Shown: piece after piece, positions 25,959 through 34,699 of the stretch
Numbering within the stretch: position 1 is the stretch's first letter
Layout of the letters: each line of letters opens with the position of its first letter
Origin: a virus
IMG/VR virus record: IMGVR_UViG_3300005914_000030
Location: 1-36,694 of that record
DNA length: 36,694 nt
Strand: one strand, 5' to 3'
Made by a program: the position numbers and the translations under genes
Notes under the pieces: model-generated
Told to the model about the DNA's origin: nothing
Databases searched by the model: none
What the model saw: the letters and a program-made list of their open reading frames with translations, nothing else

Positions 25959-28900
25959 TACGACCTACCTCCACGTATTCTTTGAGAGTCTATACTCTTT
26001 ATTTTTTGCATCACTGCACTAGCAATCTGGTCAGGGTTGGCATCTGACTTAACATTTACGTTCAAGCTATAATTATACACTGAATCAGCTGAGGATGTTC
26101 CATTATTCATGGACTTCATCTTATCTACCCCGAAACTCTTTACTGCTGACTTGCGCATTACGAACTCTCCTGGAGTCAGCATTGCTGGAACAGTGTCAGA
26201 ACCCATAGCAAAGCCTCCGCTAGCAAAGTACTTGGGAACCATGCCTCCCATAGAATATCCTCTGACCACTCCACCCATGGCGTATCCTCTGCCACCCATA
26301 GTATTTTGATCTCCAGTCAAGCCTCTAACTTTTTTAATTCTTTCAATGTTTATGCTCTCGAGCCTTTTCCCCATGGCTGCATCTTCAAAGTTGCCACTAC
26401 GGACTCTGTCTCTAGTAATCTGAATTAGCCTGTTAAGCTCTGCTGTCTCAGAGTCGTTGGAGTTGCCCTTGTCTACGGGACCCATACCTAAGTCTACTTT
26501 ACCTCCAGTTAGTCCTGGAAGAAGAGCCAAAGCTTTCTTTATTGCCTCCATGTAAGACTCTGCTTCAACTCGAGCTAGGTTAGTTGCGTTCTCAATGTCT
26601 CCCCACTGCGTTTCTGTTCTACCCAGATAGGTCAGAGTTTCAAGCTGTGCGTCTCTTGCTTTTTCCGCTATGTTTAGAGACCTCTGGGCTGGGACCAAGG
26701 TATCGTGCTCAATTCTTTCAATCTCTTGCTTCCAGCCAGCAATCTGCTTCTCCAGCTCAACCCTCGTTTGGCCACTGGTCGAAGTTATGGAAGCTAACTC
26801 TCTTTCCTTAGCTGTGTCAATGTTTGCCTTCATCGTGTCAGCTTGGTCTGCAGCTGCCTGGGACCTGGCTTCCTGTACCGCCTGTGCTGCTGCAGCTATG
26901 TCACCACGAGACAGTGCGTCAGCTACGTTTAGAGACGCCTTCTCTTGTGACTGAATGAGCTTGTTTACGTTCTGAATTGCCTCCAGAGACTTAATTCTTG
27001 CTTCGTATTTTTCGTTGATAGCATCTTCAGACCTTTCTATTCCAGACAACTGGTATTCGTTTTCGCTTACTTTGTCTGTATAGGATTCGATAGCCTCTTC
27101 TGCTTCTTTTATTATTTTACCTGCAGCATCGAACCTAGGTCGGAACTGAATATCTATAGCTGCTTTCTTTGTTGCGAACCATTCTGAGATATTAGAAAAG
27201 GCTTCGCTTACAGCTGCTGCCTGACCTTCAGGAGTCGTAAGAGTTACCTGAATCTCAAGAGACTTCATCATTTCAATTTGCTTTAGGTAGTTTTTCAGTG
27301 CTGCAGCATCCAGCTTTCCATCTTTAAGGTCTGCAATGAAAGCCTTTGCTAAGTCTGCATTTCCAAGAATGTCGACTATGTCCTGTGCCTCAACCCCCAT
27401 CTTACTAAGAATCGGAACTATTTTTAAGAACTGAGATTGCATCTGAATCTGTTCTGACCTCTCACCAAGGAGTTCTCTCAAAGCATTCTTCTTGCTTACT
27501 GCGTCAAGCTCTTTTACAAGAGACAGGATCTCCTTATACTTCTTACTTCCTACTTTTGTAGTAGATAGAGCAAGAGCTAAGGTTGAGTCGGACGCTGCAT
27601 CAGAAGCTGCAGAAATATCCATACCAGCTTTACGTAGTAGTCCGTAAGCTTTTAGGCTATTCTTTATCTGGGATCTTTCTTCTTTTAACCCCTCTATTGC
27701 TTTTTGGGAAGCAGTTTTTTCTCCAGATCCTCCCGAGCCTTGGTCGGGGATATAGTTTTCTGCTGCGGTGTACTCTGCAATTTTCAAGATTAGGGCGTCG
27801 ACGGCGTCGGTGTTCTGATTTGCTGCGTCGGCTGCGAGGGCGTGGCCGTATGCCTCATACAGAAGAGCATTCCCCAAAACCATTGCAGCTCCTGCAGCTC
27901 CAAGAGAAGTCTCTTTTAAAACATCGTAGGCTAAATTCTTGTCTTTAAGATTTTCTATCTCTTGCTCTAAGTCAGTAAAATTAGCTTGGGCTGCTTCGAG
28001 TACCTTTTGCTCATCAAGTGCGCTGGCGATGAGATCCCTGTTCTTTTTATCTAACTCCATCTTTTCTTTAAAGCCTTTTATAAAGTCGTTCTGTGCCCTA
28101 TTTATTTTACTTTGCTCTTCAGGGTCAGCACCAGTAGCACCCATTAGGGCTATCATGTCGGGACTTACGCTAATCCCCATGGATAACATCTTAAGTGCAG
28201 TTAGTGCACCAGTTACATTAGTAATGTTTTCAAATAATTCACTATTCTCTATGCCCAGAGCTTTAGCTAGGTCTGGCAGGATTAGGGCTGCTGCTGCAGG
28301 TGGAATTTCTTCTAGGGAGCCCAGGAGCTTGTCTGTTTCGTAAGAAGCTGCGCTGGCAGAGATACCACCATTAACAAATTCTGTTCTTAAAGCTCCCAGG
28401 TTGCTTGCCAGGGTGGGGATTGTTTTTGTGATTCCTTCTACAGTTGCGTTGTATGCAAGTAAAGCTCTGTCCTTATCCGATGTCGCTTTTGAGTAGCTGC
28501 CTCCGTTTTTGATTATTGCATTCTCTGACTCTGCAAAAGCCTTGTTTATAGCCTCTGTATCAAATGATGAGTCATCGATTATGGTTGGTAGGGTTATGTC
28601 AATATCGGAAAAGTCTAGGCCTATATTTCCTTTGCCTGCAGCCATAGCAATTGATCTCAGCACCAGCTCTGCATCCTCTGACTCTAGTCCAGAAGCAGCT
28701 AAAGAGTTTGCCAAGGCCCTCATTATTTTTTTGCCCTCTTCTTTGCTAGCCGAAGATAGACCTGCTAGCTCATCCTTAAACTGTTCCTTTAGGGAGTCAC
28801 TCTGAGACATTTCCTCAACTTGAGATTGCATCTCTGCGCTACCACCGTTAAGGCCTCCGACTTGCCCTGATGAACTAGTCTTGATATCTTTTCCAAAAAG

Positions 28901-31900
28901 CGTACCCAGAGCTTGTAGCTTTTCTGCGCTAAAGTTTGAAGCTTTCCCTAGATTCTCTACCCTCTTTGCTGCTTCATCAGATTTTTTCTTAAAGTGCAGG
29001 AACACAGCGATAAGTCCTGCCACAGCTAGACCAGCTGCGACAAAAGCCATTTTCATAGGACCTCCAACGAAAGCGCTGATTCCTGCAAGCCCCTTCTTCA
29101 ATACTCCTCCACCTGCGACAGCGACCGTGGCTGCAGCTTCTGAGGCTGCTCTTTTTCTGTTGGCTACGGAAAGCAAGAAACTTTCTTTTGTAAGCATCTG
29201 AGTTATCTGGATTAAGGCAAAGAAGACTCCTGACAACTGGAAGACCTTCTGAGATACCTCTCCAAGCTTTCCACCTGCCATCATTCCTGCACCTGCAAGA
29301 GAGGTAAGAGCAAACATTCCTCCGCTTAGGGCACCTGACATCTTCTGAAGTCTTGCAGTGCTGTTTTTTGTAGCTGCGCTTTGGGCTTGGGTCGCTACAA
29401 CGGATTGCCTTTGTGCAACCGCAGCTCTCGCTGCATCTCCAGACGTGTTTTGCTGAGGAGCTGAGGACCTTCTTTTGCCTGCTGGCTTCTGACTTGCAGC
29501 ATCTACGATTCCAGACTGCCTCTGCTGGCTAGCACTTGAGGATCTCCTAGACCCAGACTTTACTCCCTGGTTGTAAGCTTTAGCGTCATCGGATCCATCT
29601 TTGGCAGCGAGCCTGTGTGGGCTCTTCCGATCTCTGTTCTGCATATACTGGTCTTGAGACTTGTTGCTTTGGACTCCCTTGTTATAGGCTTTTGTGTCTT
29701 CAGCTCCCTTTTTGATAAGGGCAGACTGGCTATTTGCTGGTGAAGACATCTGCTTATATCCTGTGTAGGACCTTTGTCCAGCTAGAGCTGTCGTTGAGCT
29801 ACTTACCCTAGAAGCAGCTGTGATCTCTCTTTTCTCCTGAGCAGATCTAGCAGCGTGAGCCCTATCAGCATCAGCCTTGTGCAGTTTGCCTTGAACGGCT
29901 CCATTTGAATCAACGAGAGTGACACCATTACCTCGAAGAGAAGTTTTTCCAGACCTAATGTTTTCCGCATTCATCTTTGATGATATTGCTGACCTAGTAG
30001 CTACTTGGGCTTTTTGTCTTTCTCTCAGAGCACTGCCTGCAGTTCCCGTATTCCCTGACTTAGACTCTGCTTTTCTGATTACGATGTCTGCAGCTTTTGC
30101 TAGCTCGGCGTCAGATACTAAACCGTCTACAGAGAGCTCGTGGGCTAATTTTCCTATTTCGTCATCAAGCTGTTGCATGGTAGCTACCATATCCGAAGAC
30201 ATAGATTCCCTGGGTCCTAGGGCTCCCGTCTGTCGCATGCCAGCTTCTCCTGCAGCGGTGAGGCCACCTTTTCTTGAAGAATACTCTTTTAAGAACTGAT
30301 CCTTATTCTGCCCAGTCCTAAGTGCTATGTTTTGCTCTCTGGACATTTCTCTGGTTAGACCAGAAAGACCCATAGATCCGTCTGCATTTTTTGTAGGCAG
30401 GGTAAGGTGAGCTCTCTGTACCTCGTTTGGGCCACCTTTTGGAGACAGGCCTCTGGCTCTGACCTCTGCTTTAAGGGCTGCTGCGGTTAATTTTGATTGG
30501 GCCTCTAGCTTATCCATAACAGAGGTCAGGGAGTCGAGGGATGTCCCTGCATCGGCGAGACCTTGTATTCTGGACTGCATGGCTCCTGAACTTCTTCCAT
30601 CTGGGACACCATACTCTTTGCCTCCGACGTTGACCTTACCTCCGAGAATTCCGCCTTTAGCAAATCCTGGGATTCCTCCTGAAATAAGCTTAGCAAAAAA
30701 TCCTGGATTCTTGCTTACTACCTTGGCTGGTATGATAGCTTCTCCATTAGAGACCTGCGCCAAGATAGAGTCTGAAGTCCCTGTTCCCTCACCTGAGATT
30801 ATTCCACCAGAAGCGTATCCTTTGACCGCACCTTTTCCGATGGATGTTGGCATGGGACGAACTGCTGTTAGTCTTGATGCAGCGAGAGCTGCTTTTTCGT
30901 ATGCTGCTGTCAATAGGGATACAGCTGTAGTCTCGGATGTGAACTGCTGAGTTAGCCTCATGTGTGACTGCTCAAGAGATGCTGATGCTGCGTTGGCTAT
31001 CAGTTGCTCCTGTGTAAGGTACTGAGTTTGGCTTCCCAGTACGCTGGTGTCCTGAGCTGTTCTTAGGAACATAGTTCTTAGAGCTGCAAAACCTTTAAGA
31101 ATGTTTGCTGCGCCGTTAGCAAGAAGACCAAACGTCATCAGAGCTACGGGGGCTATTAGTCCCAGGACAGCTGTTAAGACTACGACAAAGTTCTTTGCTC
31201 CGTCACCCATCTTATCGAATTGGCTAAGAAGTTTAGTAGCAAACTGAATAATAGGTGTGGCTGCTTTGATGAATTGCTCTCCAATAGGAGCAATGGCAAT
31301 CCTCAAGTCCTCAAAAGCCTTCTTGAATGCGAAGGTGGTTGACTCTGAAACAGCTCCAAGCTCTTTGGAAGATAGGTTTGCAAGCTCTTGAGTTGAAGCT
31401 CTAGTTAAATCTAGAACCCTTGCTGCCTGGCTACCCTCTTTTGTTATGTTCTGGAATAGGGTTGAGATTCTTGCGAACTGAAACTTTCCAAAAAGTTCTT
31501 CAATAGCTCTCGATCTTTGCAAAGGCTGCAATTCATCTAGCGCAAAAGCAAGCTCTGTTACGGTTGTCTTTATGTCTCCTGCGTTGCCCTCAACAATACC
31601 ATTAATGTTAATTCCCAGACCCTTCATCATTTCTGATGCTTTCATGGTTGGGTTAATTATTCTGGCAAGACCCGACTTTAGAGCGTTAGCTCCTTCTGAG
31701 GCATTGATGCCACCTTCTTTCATGGCGGTCAAGAAGTAGGCTAGGTCTTCTACGCTTCCACCAAGTTGTTGGATAACTGGACCAGCTTTTGGAATAGCTA
31801 TGGTTAAGTCTTCAATGGCCGTCACTGTCTGGTTCTCTACAGCGTTAAGAAAGTCTATCTTTCCTGCTAAGTCTTCTGCCGAGATTCCGAAAGCGTTTGT

Positions 31901-32815
31901 TACAGAGATCGTAGCCTCTAGGGCTTTTGCTTGATCCACAGATCCCAGCACGGACAGCCTTGTAGCTTCTGATACTTGGGCCATTAGGTCTGCCCCTGTC
32001 TTACCCATGGCAGCTACGTCTGAGGCTAGTGCCAGGGTTGATTCTAGGGATACTCCATACTGGGTAAACTCTGAGGCCAACTCTTTAAGCTGGTCAATCA
32101 TGGCGTTGGCTTCTTCTGGTGGGGTGAAGAGCTCTCCGTATACACGCCTAAATCTAATAGCTTCTTCTTCGACCTTCATGAATGTTTTACCAGCCATGGA
32201 TCCGAAGATTGCTAGAGGAATAGTAAAACCAACCATAAGCTGTCTACCAGCCCACTGAGTATTCTTTCCGAAGTTCAGTAGGTTGGTAGACCCCTGCCTA
32301 AGCAGTTGGTTAAAGATTTGTTGCTTCTGGGCTGCTATAGCTGTTTTAGTGGCGAGATTGTTCATGTCCAGACTCAAAGGTCTGACTGCTATAGATTGTA
32401 GTGCCCCATTAGCGTCTCGACCCATGGCAACGTATTGGGTCTGCAGGGTTTTTACACGTTCTCGTGCTACCTTGTTTATGGTGTTAAACTCACTAATGAA
32501 TTTACGACCAAAGGTTTTAGATGCCCCACCAGCGTATCTAAAGTACTGCCCCATAGACAGCTTGTTTTTCTCAAGAGCATTCGTGAAGTTCTCTGTGGTG
32601 GAATGCACTCTTTGCATACTGGCATTAAACTTACCAGATGAGTTTATGTCGGATATTAAGTTACGTTGTAGGTTCTGTTGGCTAGCAGTGTTGACTGCCG
32701 ACCCCTTTGCAAGCTGCCGATGAAAGGTTGATATTTGAGACTGAAGTTGCTTAATCGATGCAAGAGCTGCCGTTGTATCTATGTTTACGCCGAATTTAGC
32801 TTCGAAATCAGCCAT
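25958..32815 (-). CDS. Tape measure protein
   Basis: Sets tail length and is released during DNA ejection. At 2285 aa it is the largest gene. Residues about 180-500 carry the phage tail tape measure core (EEEAIRFRRVYGELFTPPEE; GGSVEDLAYFLTAMKEGGIN). Hydrophobic segments that could insert in membrane lie near 540-573, 1157-1205 and 1252-1275. A GTSDSILAQVSNGEAIIPAK motif near 665-700 recurs as GSDTVPAMLTPGEFVM near 2205-2230. Between about 950 and 1150 is a Ser/Lys/Gln-rich, low-complexity linker with a short duplicated AYN(K/Q)GV(Q/K)S unit. Later regions are alanine-rich coiled coil. GAGGTG precedes the ATG. It follows the tail-assembly chaperones, as expected. Confidence 0.93.
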   Translation of the reverse strand: MADFEAKFGVNIDTTAALASIKQLQSQISTFHRQLAKGSAVNTASQQNLQRNLISDINSSGKFNASMQRVHSTTENFTNALEKNKLSMGQYFRYAGGASKTFGRKFISEFNTINKVARERVKTLQTQYVAMGRDANGALQSIAVRPLSLDMNNLATKTAIAAQKQQIFNQLLRQGSTNLLNFGKNTQWAGRQLMVGFTIPLAIFGSMAGKTFMKVEEEAIRFRRVYGELFTPPEEANAMIDQLKELASEFTQYGVSLESTLALASDVAAMGKTGADLMAQVSEATRLSVLGSVDQAKALEATISVTNAFGISAEDLAGKIDFLNAVENQTVTAIEDLTIAIPKAGPVIQQLGGSVEDLAYFLTAMKEGGINASEGANALKSGLARIINPTMKASEMMKGLGININGIVEGNAGDIKTTVTELAFALDELQPLQRSRAIEELFGKFQFARISTLFQNITKEGSQAARVLDLTRASTQELANLSSKELGAVSESTTFAFKKAFEDLRIAIAPIGEQFIKAATPIIQFATKLLSQFDKMGDGAKNFVVVLTAVLGLIAPVALMTFGLLANGAANILKGFAALRTMFLRTAQDTSVLGSQTQYLTQEQLIANAASASLEQSHMRLTQQFTSETTAVSLLTAAYEKAALAASRLTAVRPMPTSIGKGAVKGYASGGIISGEGTGTSDSILAQVSNGEAIIPAKVVSKNPGFFAKLISGGIPGFAKGGILGGKVNVGGKEYGVPDGRSSGAMQSRIQGLADAGTSLDSLTSVMDKLEAQSKLTAAALKAEVRARGLSPKGGPNEVQRAHLTLPTKNADGSMGLSGLTREMSREQNIALRTGQNKDQFLKEYSSRKGGLTAAGEAGMRQTGALGPRESMSSDMVATMQQLDDEIGKLAHELSVDGLVSDAELAKAADIVIRKAESKSGNTGTAGSALRERQKAQVATRSAISSKMNAENIRSGKTSLRGNGVTLVDSNGAVQGKLHKADADRAHAARSAQEKREITAASRVSSSTTALAGQRSYTGYKQMSSPANSQSALIKKGAEDTKAYNKGVQSNKSQDQYMQNRDRKSPHRLAAKDGSDDAKAYNQGVKSGSRRSSSASQQRQSGIVDAASQKPAGKRRSSAPQQNTSGDAARAAVAQRQSVVATQAQSAATKNSTARLQKMSGALSGGMFALTSLAGAGMMAGGKLGEVSQKVFQLSGVFFALIQITQMLTKESFLLSVANRKRAASEAAATVAVAGGGVLKKGLAGISAFVGGPMKMAFVAAGLAVAGLIAVFLHFKKKSDEAAKRVENLGKASNFSAEKLQALGTLFGKDIKTSSSGQVGGLNGGSAEMQSQVEEMSQSDSLKEQFKDELAGLSSASKEEGKKIMRALANSLAASGLESEDAELVLRSIAMAAGKGNIGLDFSDIDITLPTIIDDSSFDTEAINKAFAESENAIIKNGGSYSKATSDKDRALLAYNATVEGITKTIPTLASNLGALRTEFVNGGISASAASYETDKLLGSLEEIPPAAAALILPDLAKALGIENSELFENITNVTGALTALKMLSMGISVSPDMIALMGATGADPEEQSKINRAQNDFIKGFKEKMELDKKNRDLIASALDEQKVLEAAQANFTDLEQEIENLKDKNLAYDVLKETSLGAAGAAMVLGNALLYEAYGHALAADAANQNTDAVDALILKIAEYTAAENYIPDQGSGGSGEKTASQKAIEGLKEERSQIKNSLKAYGLLRKAGMDISAASDAASDSTLALALSTTKVGSKKYKEILSLVKELDAVSKKNALRELLGERSEQIQMQSQFLKIVPILSKMGVEAQDIVDILGNADLAKAFIADLKDGKLDAAALKNYLKQIEMMKSLEIQVTLTTPEGQAAAVSEAFSNISEWFATKKAAIDIQFRPRFDAAGKIIKEAEEAIESYTDKVSENEYQLSGIERSEDAINEKYEARIKSLEAIQNVNKLIQSQEKASLNVADALSRGDIAAAAQAVQEARSQAAADQADTMKANIDTAKERELASITSTSGQTRVELEKQIAGWKQEIERIEHDTLVPAQRSLNIAEKARDAQLETLTYLGRTETQWGDIENATNLARVEAESYMEAIKKALALLPGLTGGKVDLGMGPVDKGNSNDSETAELNRLIQITRDRVRSGNFEDAAMGKRLESINIERIKKVRGLTGDQNTMGGRGYAMGGVVRGYSMGGMVPKYFASGGFAMGSDTVPAMLTPGEFVMRKSAVKSFGVDKMKSMNNGTSSADSVYNYSLNVNVKSDANPDQIASAVMQKIKSIDSQRIRGGRS

Positions 32816-32838
32816 TCACTAGCACCTCGTGTTAAGTA

Positions 32839-33153
32839 TTATGTTGCAAGAACATTGGCATCATCTAGGACTATGCCTGATGCTGCTTCTACCACCTTGT
32901 AAACAGTTGGAAGATCTAGGTTCTCTTCAAGAGCCTTTAGATCATCCGCTATTTCTGGCTTGTACTGACGCATTGCAATCTGCACACACTCCATAAGAAT
33001 GTCCATTGACTTGTCATTGTCTGTAGCAACCTCAGAAATTTCTCCAAACTTCTTCAAAAATGAGCGTAGCAGTGAAACCTTTAGGGGACGAACAGTTAGC
33101 TTAGTTCCATCCATTAGTTCGATCTCGGTTTGCCCGATAGTTGTTGTAGCCAT
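32839..33153 (-). CDS. Tail-assembly chaperone, short paralogue
   Basis: 104-aa protein just before the tape measure. It is clearly paralogous to the gene upstream: DG near 15-16, V-x-PLK (21-25), LR near 29-30, F36, and the signature EC-x2-I-x-MRQY-x-P (55-66) align with at most one gap. It ends after the shared domain, as the short G-type product of other phages does. Tail-assembly chaperones coat the tape measure before tube polymerisation. An AGAGG ribosome site and a separate TATAAT box at 33193-33198 precede it. No slippery heptamer joining it to another frame was found. Confidence 0.8.
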   Translation of the reverse strand: MATTTIGQTEIELMDGTKLTVRPLKVSLLRSFLKKFGEISEVATDNDKSMDILMECVQIAMRQYKPEIADDLKALEENLDLPTVYKVVEAASGIVLDDANVLAT

Positions 33154-33192
33154 TTGTGTTTACCTCTCCATAGACCTTTATTGGTCTACACA

Positions 33193-33198
33193 ATTATA
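33193..33198 (-). promoter_or_regulatory. -10 box TATAAT before the short chaperone gene, with hairpin leader
   Basis: TATAAT (33198-33193) would start a transcript near 33186 with a leader of about 33 nt. A 6-bp inverted repeat TAGACC/GGTCTA (33171-33188) lies at its 5' end, and AGAGG follows as the ribosome site. No -35 consensus is seen. The stem may stabilise the mRNA; it has no U-tract, so it is not a terminator. Confidence 0.4.
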
Positions 33199-33216
33199 GC
33201 ATAGTTAGGGGACGGA

Positions 33217-33909
33217 TTATCCGATCTTCTCATACGACAGGCCCATACCTATACCAAAACCAGCCTTTGCAGCGTTGTTTCCCTGTAAGGCTACAATATC
33301 GTCAGGGTCTGAGGTCTTTCCACGTGAGAATACTCTGGCCTTCATCTCTTCCCATGCGTTAGCTTCTTTCTTACCCGTCTGCTCATCCAGGTCAACACCC
33401 TGCATAGCTGCCAAGAACTTCTTCTCTGCGTAGTCAAGCTCTCTCTTCATCTCTATGGTCTTACTTAGTTCTGGCAAGGAGATAGAACTCTCCAACTCCG
33501 CATAGTCTTTCCAAATTCCCAGAAGAAAAGCTTCTGCCTCTAGACTGGCAAGGTCAAAAGTTTCCCAGCTTGCTTCTGACTCTTTAGCCTGATCAGATAT
33601 TGGCTCAGGCTTTTCTGTACTCAGACTGATGTCTGCTGCGTAATTGAGTATTTCGTAAAGAGTTTGAACATCAAAGTTGTCCTCGACTTCTTCGGATGTC
33701 TTTATTGAGGGGTAGTACTGTCTCATAGATATTCTTATGCACTCTATGAGATGCTTAAGAGCTACATCATCGTTAGAACCCTTAGAAGTCCTTACCTCTG
33801 CGAACTCAACCATGAAGTCACGGAGAAACTTTATTTTAAGTGGGGTTACGTAAATCTCTAGCCCGTCTACTGTGTAGACGTATCCTGAATTATATACTCT
33901 AGTTGCCAT
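33217..33909 (-). CDS. Tail-assembly chaperone, long paralogue
   Basis: 230-aa protein upstream of the short chaperone and tape measure. Residues 1-97 are the chaperone domain, paralogous to the 104-aa gene (V-x-PLK, LR, EC-x2-I-x-MRQY-x-P). Residues 110-230 form a C-terminal extension (SWETFDLASLEAEAFLLGIW; ALQGNNAAKAGFGIGMGLSY) typical of the long GT-type chaperone, here encoded in one frame without ribosomal frameshifting. It probably binds the tape measure through the first domain and tail tube subunits through the second. The ATG lies exactly 6 nt after a TATAAT box, with no ribosome site, and a terminator for the major tail gene stands immediately upstream. Confidence 0.8.
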   Translation of the reverse strand: MATRVYNSGYVYTVDGLEIYVTPLKIKFLRDFMVEFAEVRTSKGSNDDVALKHLIECIRISMRQYYPSIKTSEEVEDNFDVQTLYEILNYAADISLSTEKPEPISDQAKESEASWETFDLASLEAEAFLLGIWKDYAELESSISLPELSKTIEMKRELDYAEKKFLAAMQGVDLDEQTGKKEANAWEEMKARVFSRGKTSDPDDIVALQGNNAAKAGFGIGMGLSYEKIG

Positions 33910-33915
33910 GCTTCT

Positions 33916-33921
33916 ATTATA
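33916..33921 (-). promoter_or_regulatory. -10 box TATAAT exactly 6 nt before the long chaperone gene
   Basis: TATAAT starts 3 nt after the U-tract of the upstream terminator and lies 6 nt before the ATG at 33909, so transcription should begin on the start codon itself. No -35 consensus (AATGCT at the expected place) or ribosome site is present. Because a terminator precedes it, this element is probably needed for chaperone and tape measure expression. Confidence 0.55.
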
Positions 33922-33923
33922 GC

Positions 33924-33955
33924 AAAAGAAAACCCCCTAGCATTACACTAGGGGG
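33924..33955 (-). terminator. Intrinsic terminator after the major tail protein gene
   Basis: On the minus strand CCCCCTAG, a 7-nt loop TGTAATG and CTAGGGGG form a perfect 8-bp stem followed by TTTTCTTTT. It starts 25 nt after the stop codon of the major tail protein gene and would allow high expression of that gene alone. Confidence 0.92.
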
Positions 33956-33980
33956 AAATCTAACTAATCTTTTGGTCTGC

Positions 33981-34628
33981 TTACGCAGGCATTGCTAGTG
34001 TGCGGTCAACGATCTTTCCGTATGATGCAGCGTTGTTTGGTAGCAAGCGGAAGCTTACCTCAAACATTGTTGCTTCGTCACGCTTAGCTGATACTGTAAC
34101 GCTCTCGATTGAGAGTGCACGGTATGCAACATAGACTCGCTCAATTGCTGAACCAGCAGCACAGTCTCCTGTACCTGGACCAACAGCAACCAAACCACGC
34201 TCTACTGGACACTCACCGATGTCACCTGCGGACAGGTTTAGGGTGCTTAGTGTGGAAGATGTTCCACCTGTGCCGACTACGTCGACTAGGTCGTCATCCT
34301 GTCCAGCTACTGCAAACAGTAGGTTCTCTAGTGTTGCCTCTGCAAACGATGTATTCAGGTTAACCTGCATACCCTGCTTGTAAAGTTTTGCAACGTCTAG
34401 TACCTGGTCAACGCTTACTTCTCCGAAGTCTGGCTGGAACTGTAGCTCCAGTCCGTTGCTGGTGTAACCAACATTTCGGAAGTCAGCATCTGCCTCAAGC
34501 GTATCCTTTAGGGATTCGTTATCAACGTAGGCTGGCATGGCTGCGTCATTCAACTCGCCAAGTTCGTATGTAAATAGAGCTGCTGCACCAACAATGATGT
34601 TTGCACTCGTACCACGTGTATATGCCAT
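33981..34628 (-). CDS. Major tail protein (tail tube)
   Basis: 215-aa protein forming the tail tube, judged by position just before the chaperones and tape measure and by composition. It is Ala/Gly/Thr/Val-rich with beta-strand segments (LELQFQPDFGEVSVDQVLD, ALSIESVTVSAKRDEATMFE, VSFRLLPNNA), matching the tube fold. A loop with Gly/Ser/Cys (VGTGGTSSTLSTLNLS and CPVERGLVAVGPGTGDC) may be surface-exposed. A very strong ribosome site, AGAGGTGA 7 nt before the ATG, plus its own -10 box and intrinsic terminator, is what a gene for the most abundant tail protein should have. Sequence-level family identity is not certain. Confidence 0.78.
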   Translation of the reverse strand: MAYTRGTSANIIVGAAALFTYELGELNDAAMPAYVDNESLKDTLEADADFRNVGYTSNGLELQFQPDFGEVSVDQVLDVAKLYKQGMQVNLNTSFAEATLENLLFAVAGQDDDLVDVVGTGGTSSTLSTLNLSAGDIGECPVERGLVAVGPGTGDCAAGSAIERVYVAYRALSIESVTVSAKRDEATMFEVSFRLLPNNAASYGKIVDRTLAMPA

Positions 34629-34685
34629 ATTTCTTTCACCTCTTTTTCTTAATAGATAGAAAGGGCGTTTGTTTCCTCAATTACA

Positions 34686-34691
34686 ATTATA
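34686..34691 (-). promoter_or_regulatory. -10 box TATAAT of the major tail protein gene
   Basis: TATAAT lies in the 71-nt gap before the major tail gene, giving a leader of about 50 nt with the AGAGGTGA ribosome site. No convincing -35 is found at 17-18 nt (AGTAGT or GAGTAG). The leader holds nothing else that I recognise. Confidence 0.45.
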
Positions 34692-34699
34692 CCAGAGGT

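Noticed and set aside
27583-30950. Several plus-strand frames of 98-134 codons inside the tape measure gene
   Set aside because: They are antisense frames opened by the biased codons of an alanine/serine-rich gene; none has a start signal or domain.
33171-33188. Inverted repeat TAGACC/GGTCTA as a terminator
   Set aside because: Short AT-rich stem without a following U-tract, inside the leader of the short chaperone gene; more likely a leader hairpin or chance.
32839-33909. Programmed frameshift in the chaperone genes
   Set aside because: No slippery heptamer is seen near the end of either gene, and the long form is already encoded in one frame.
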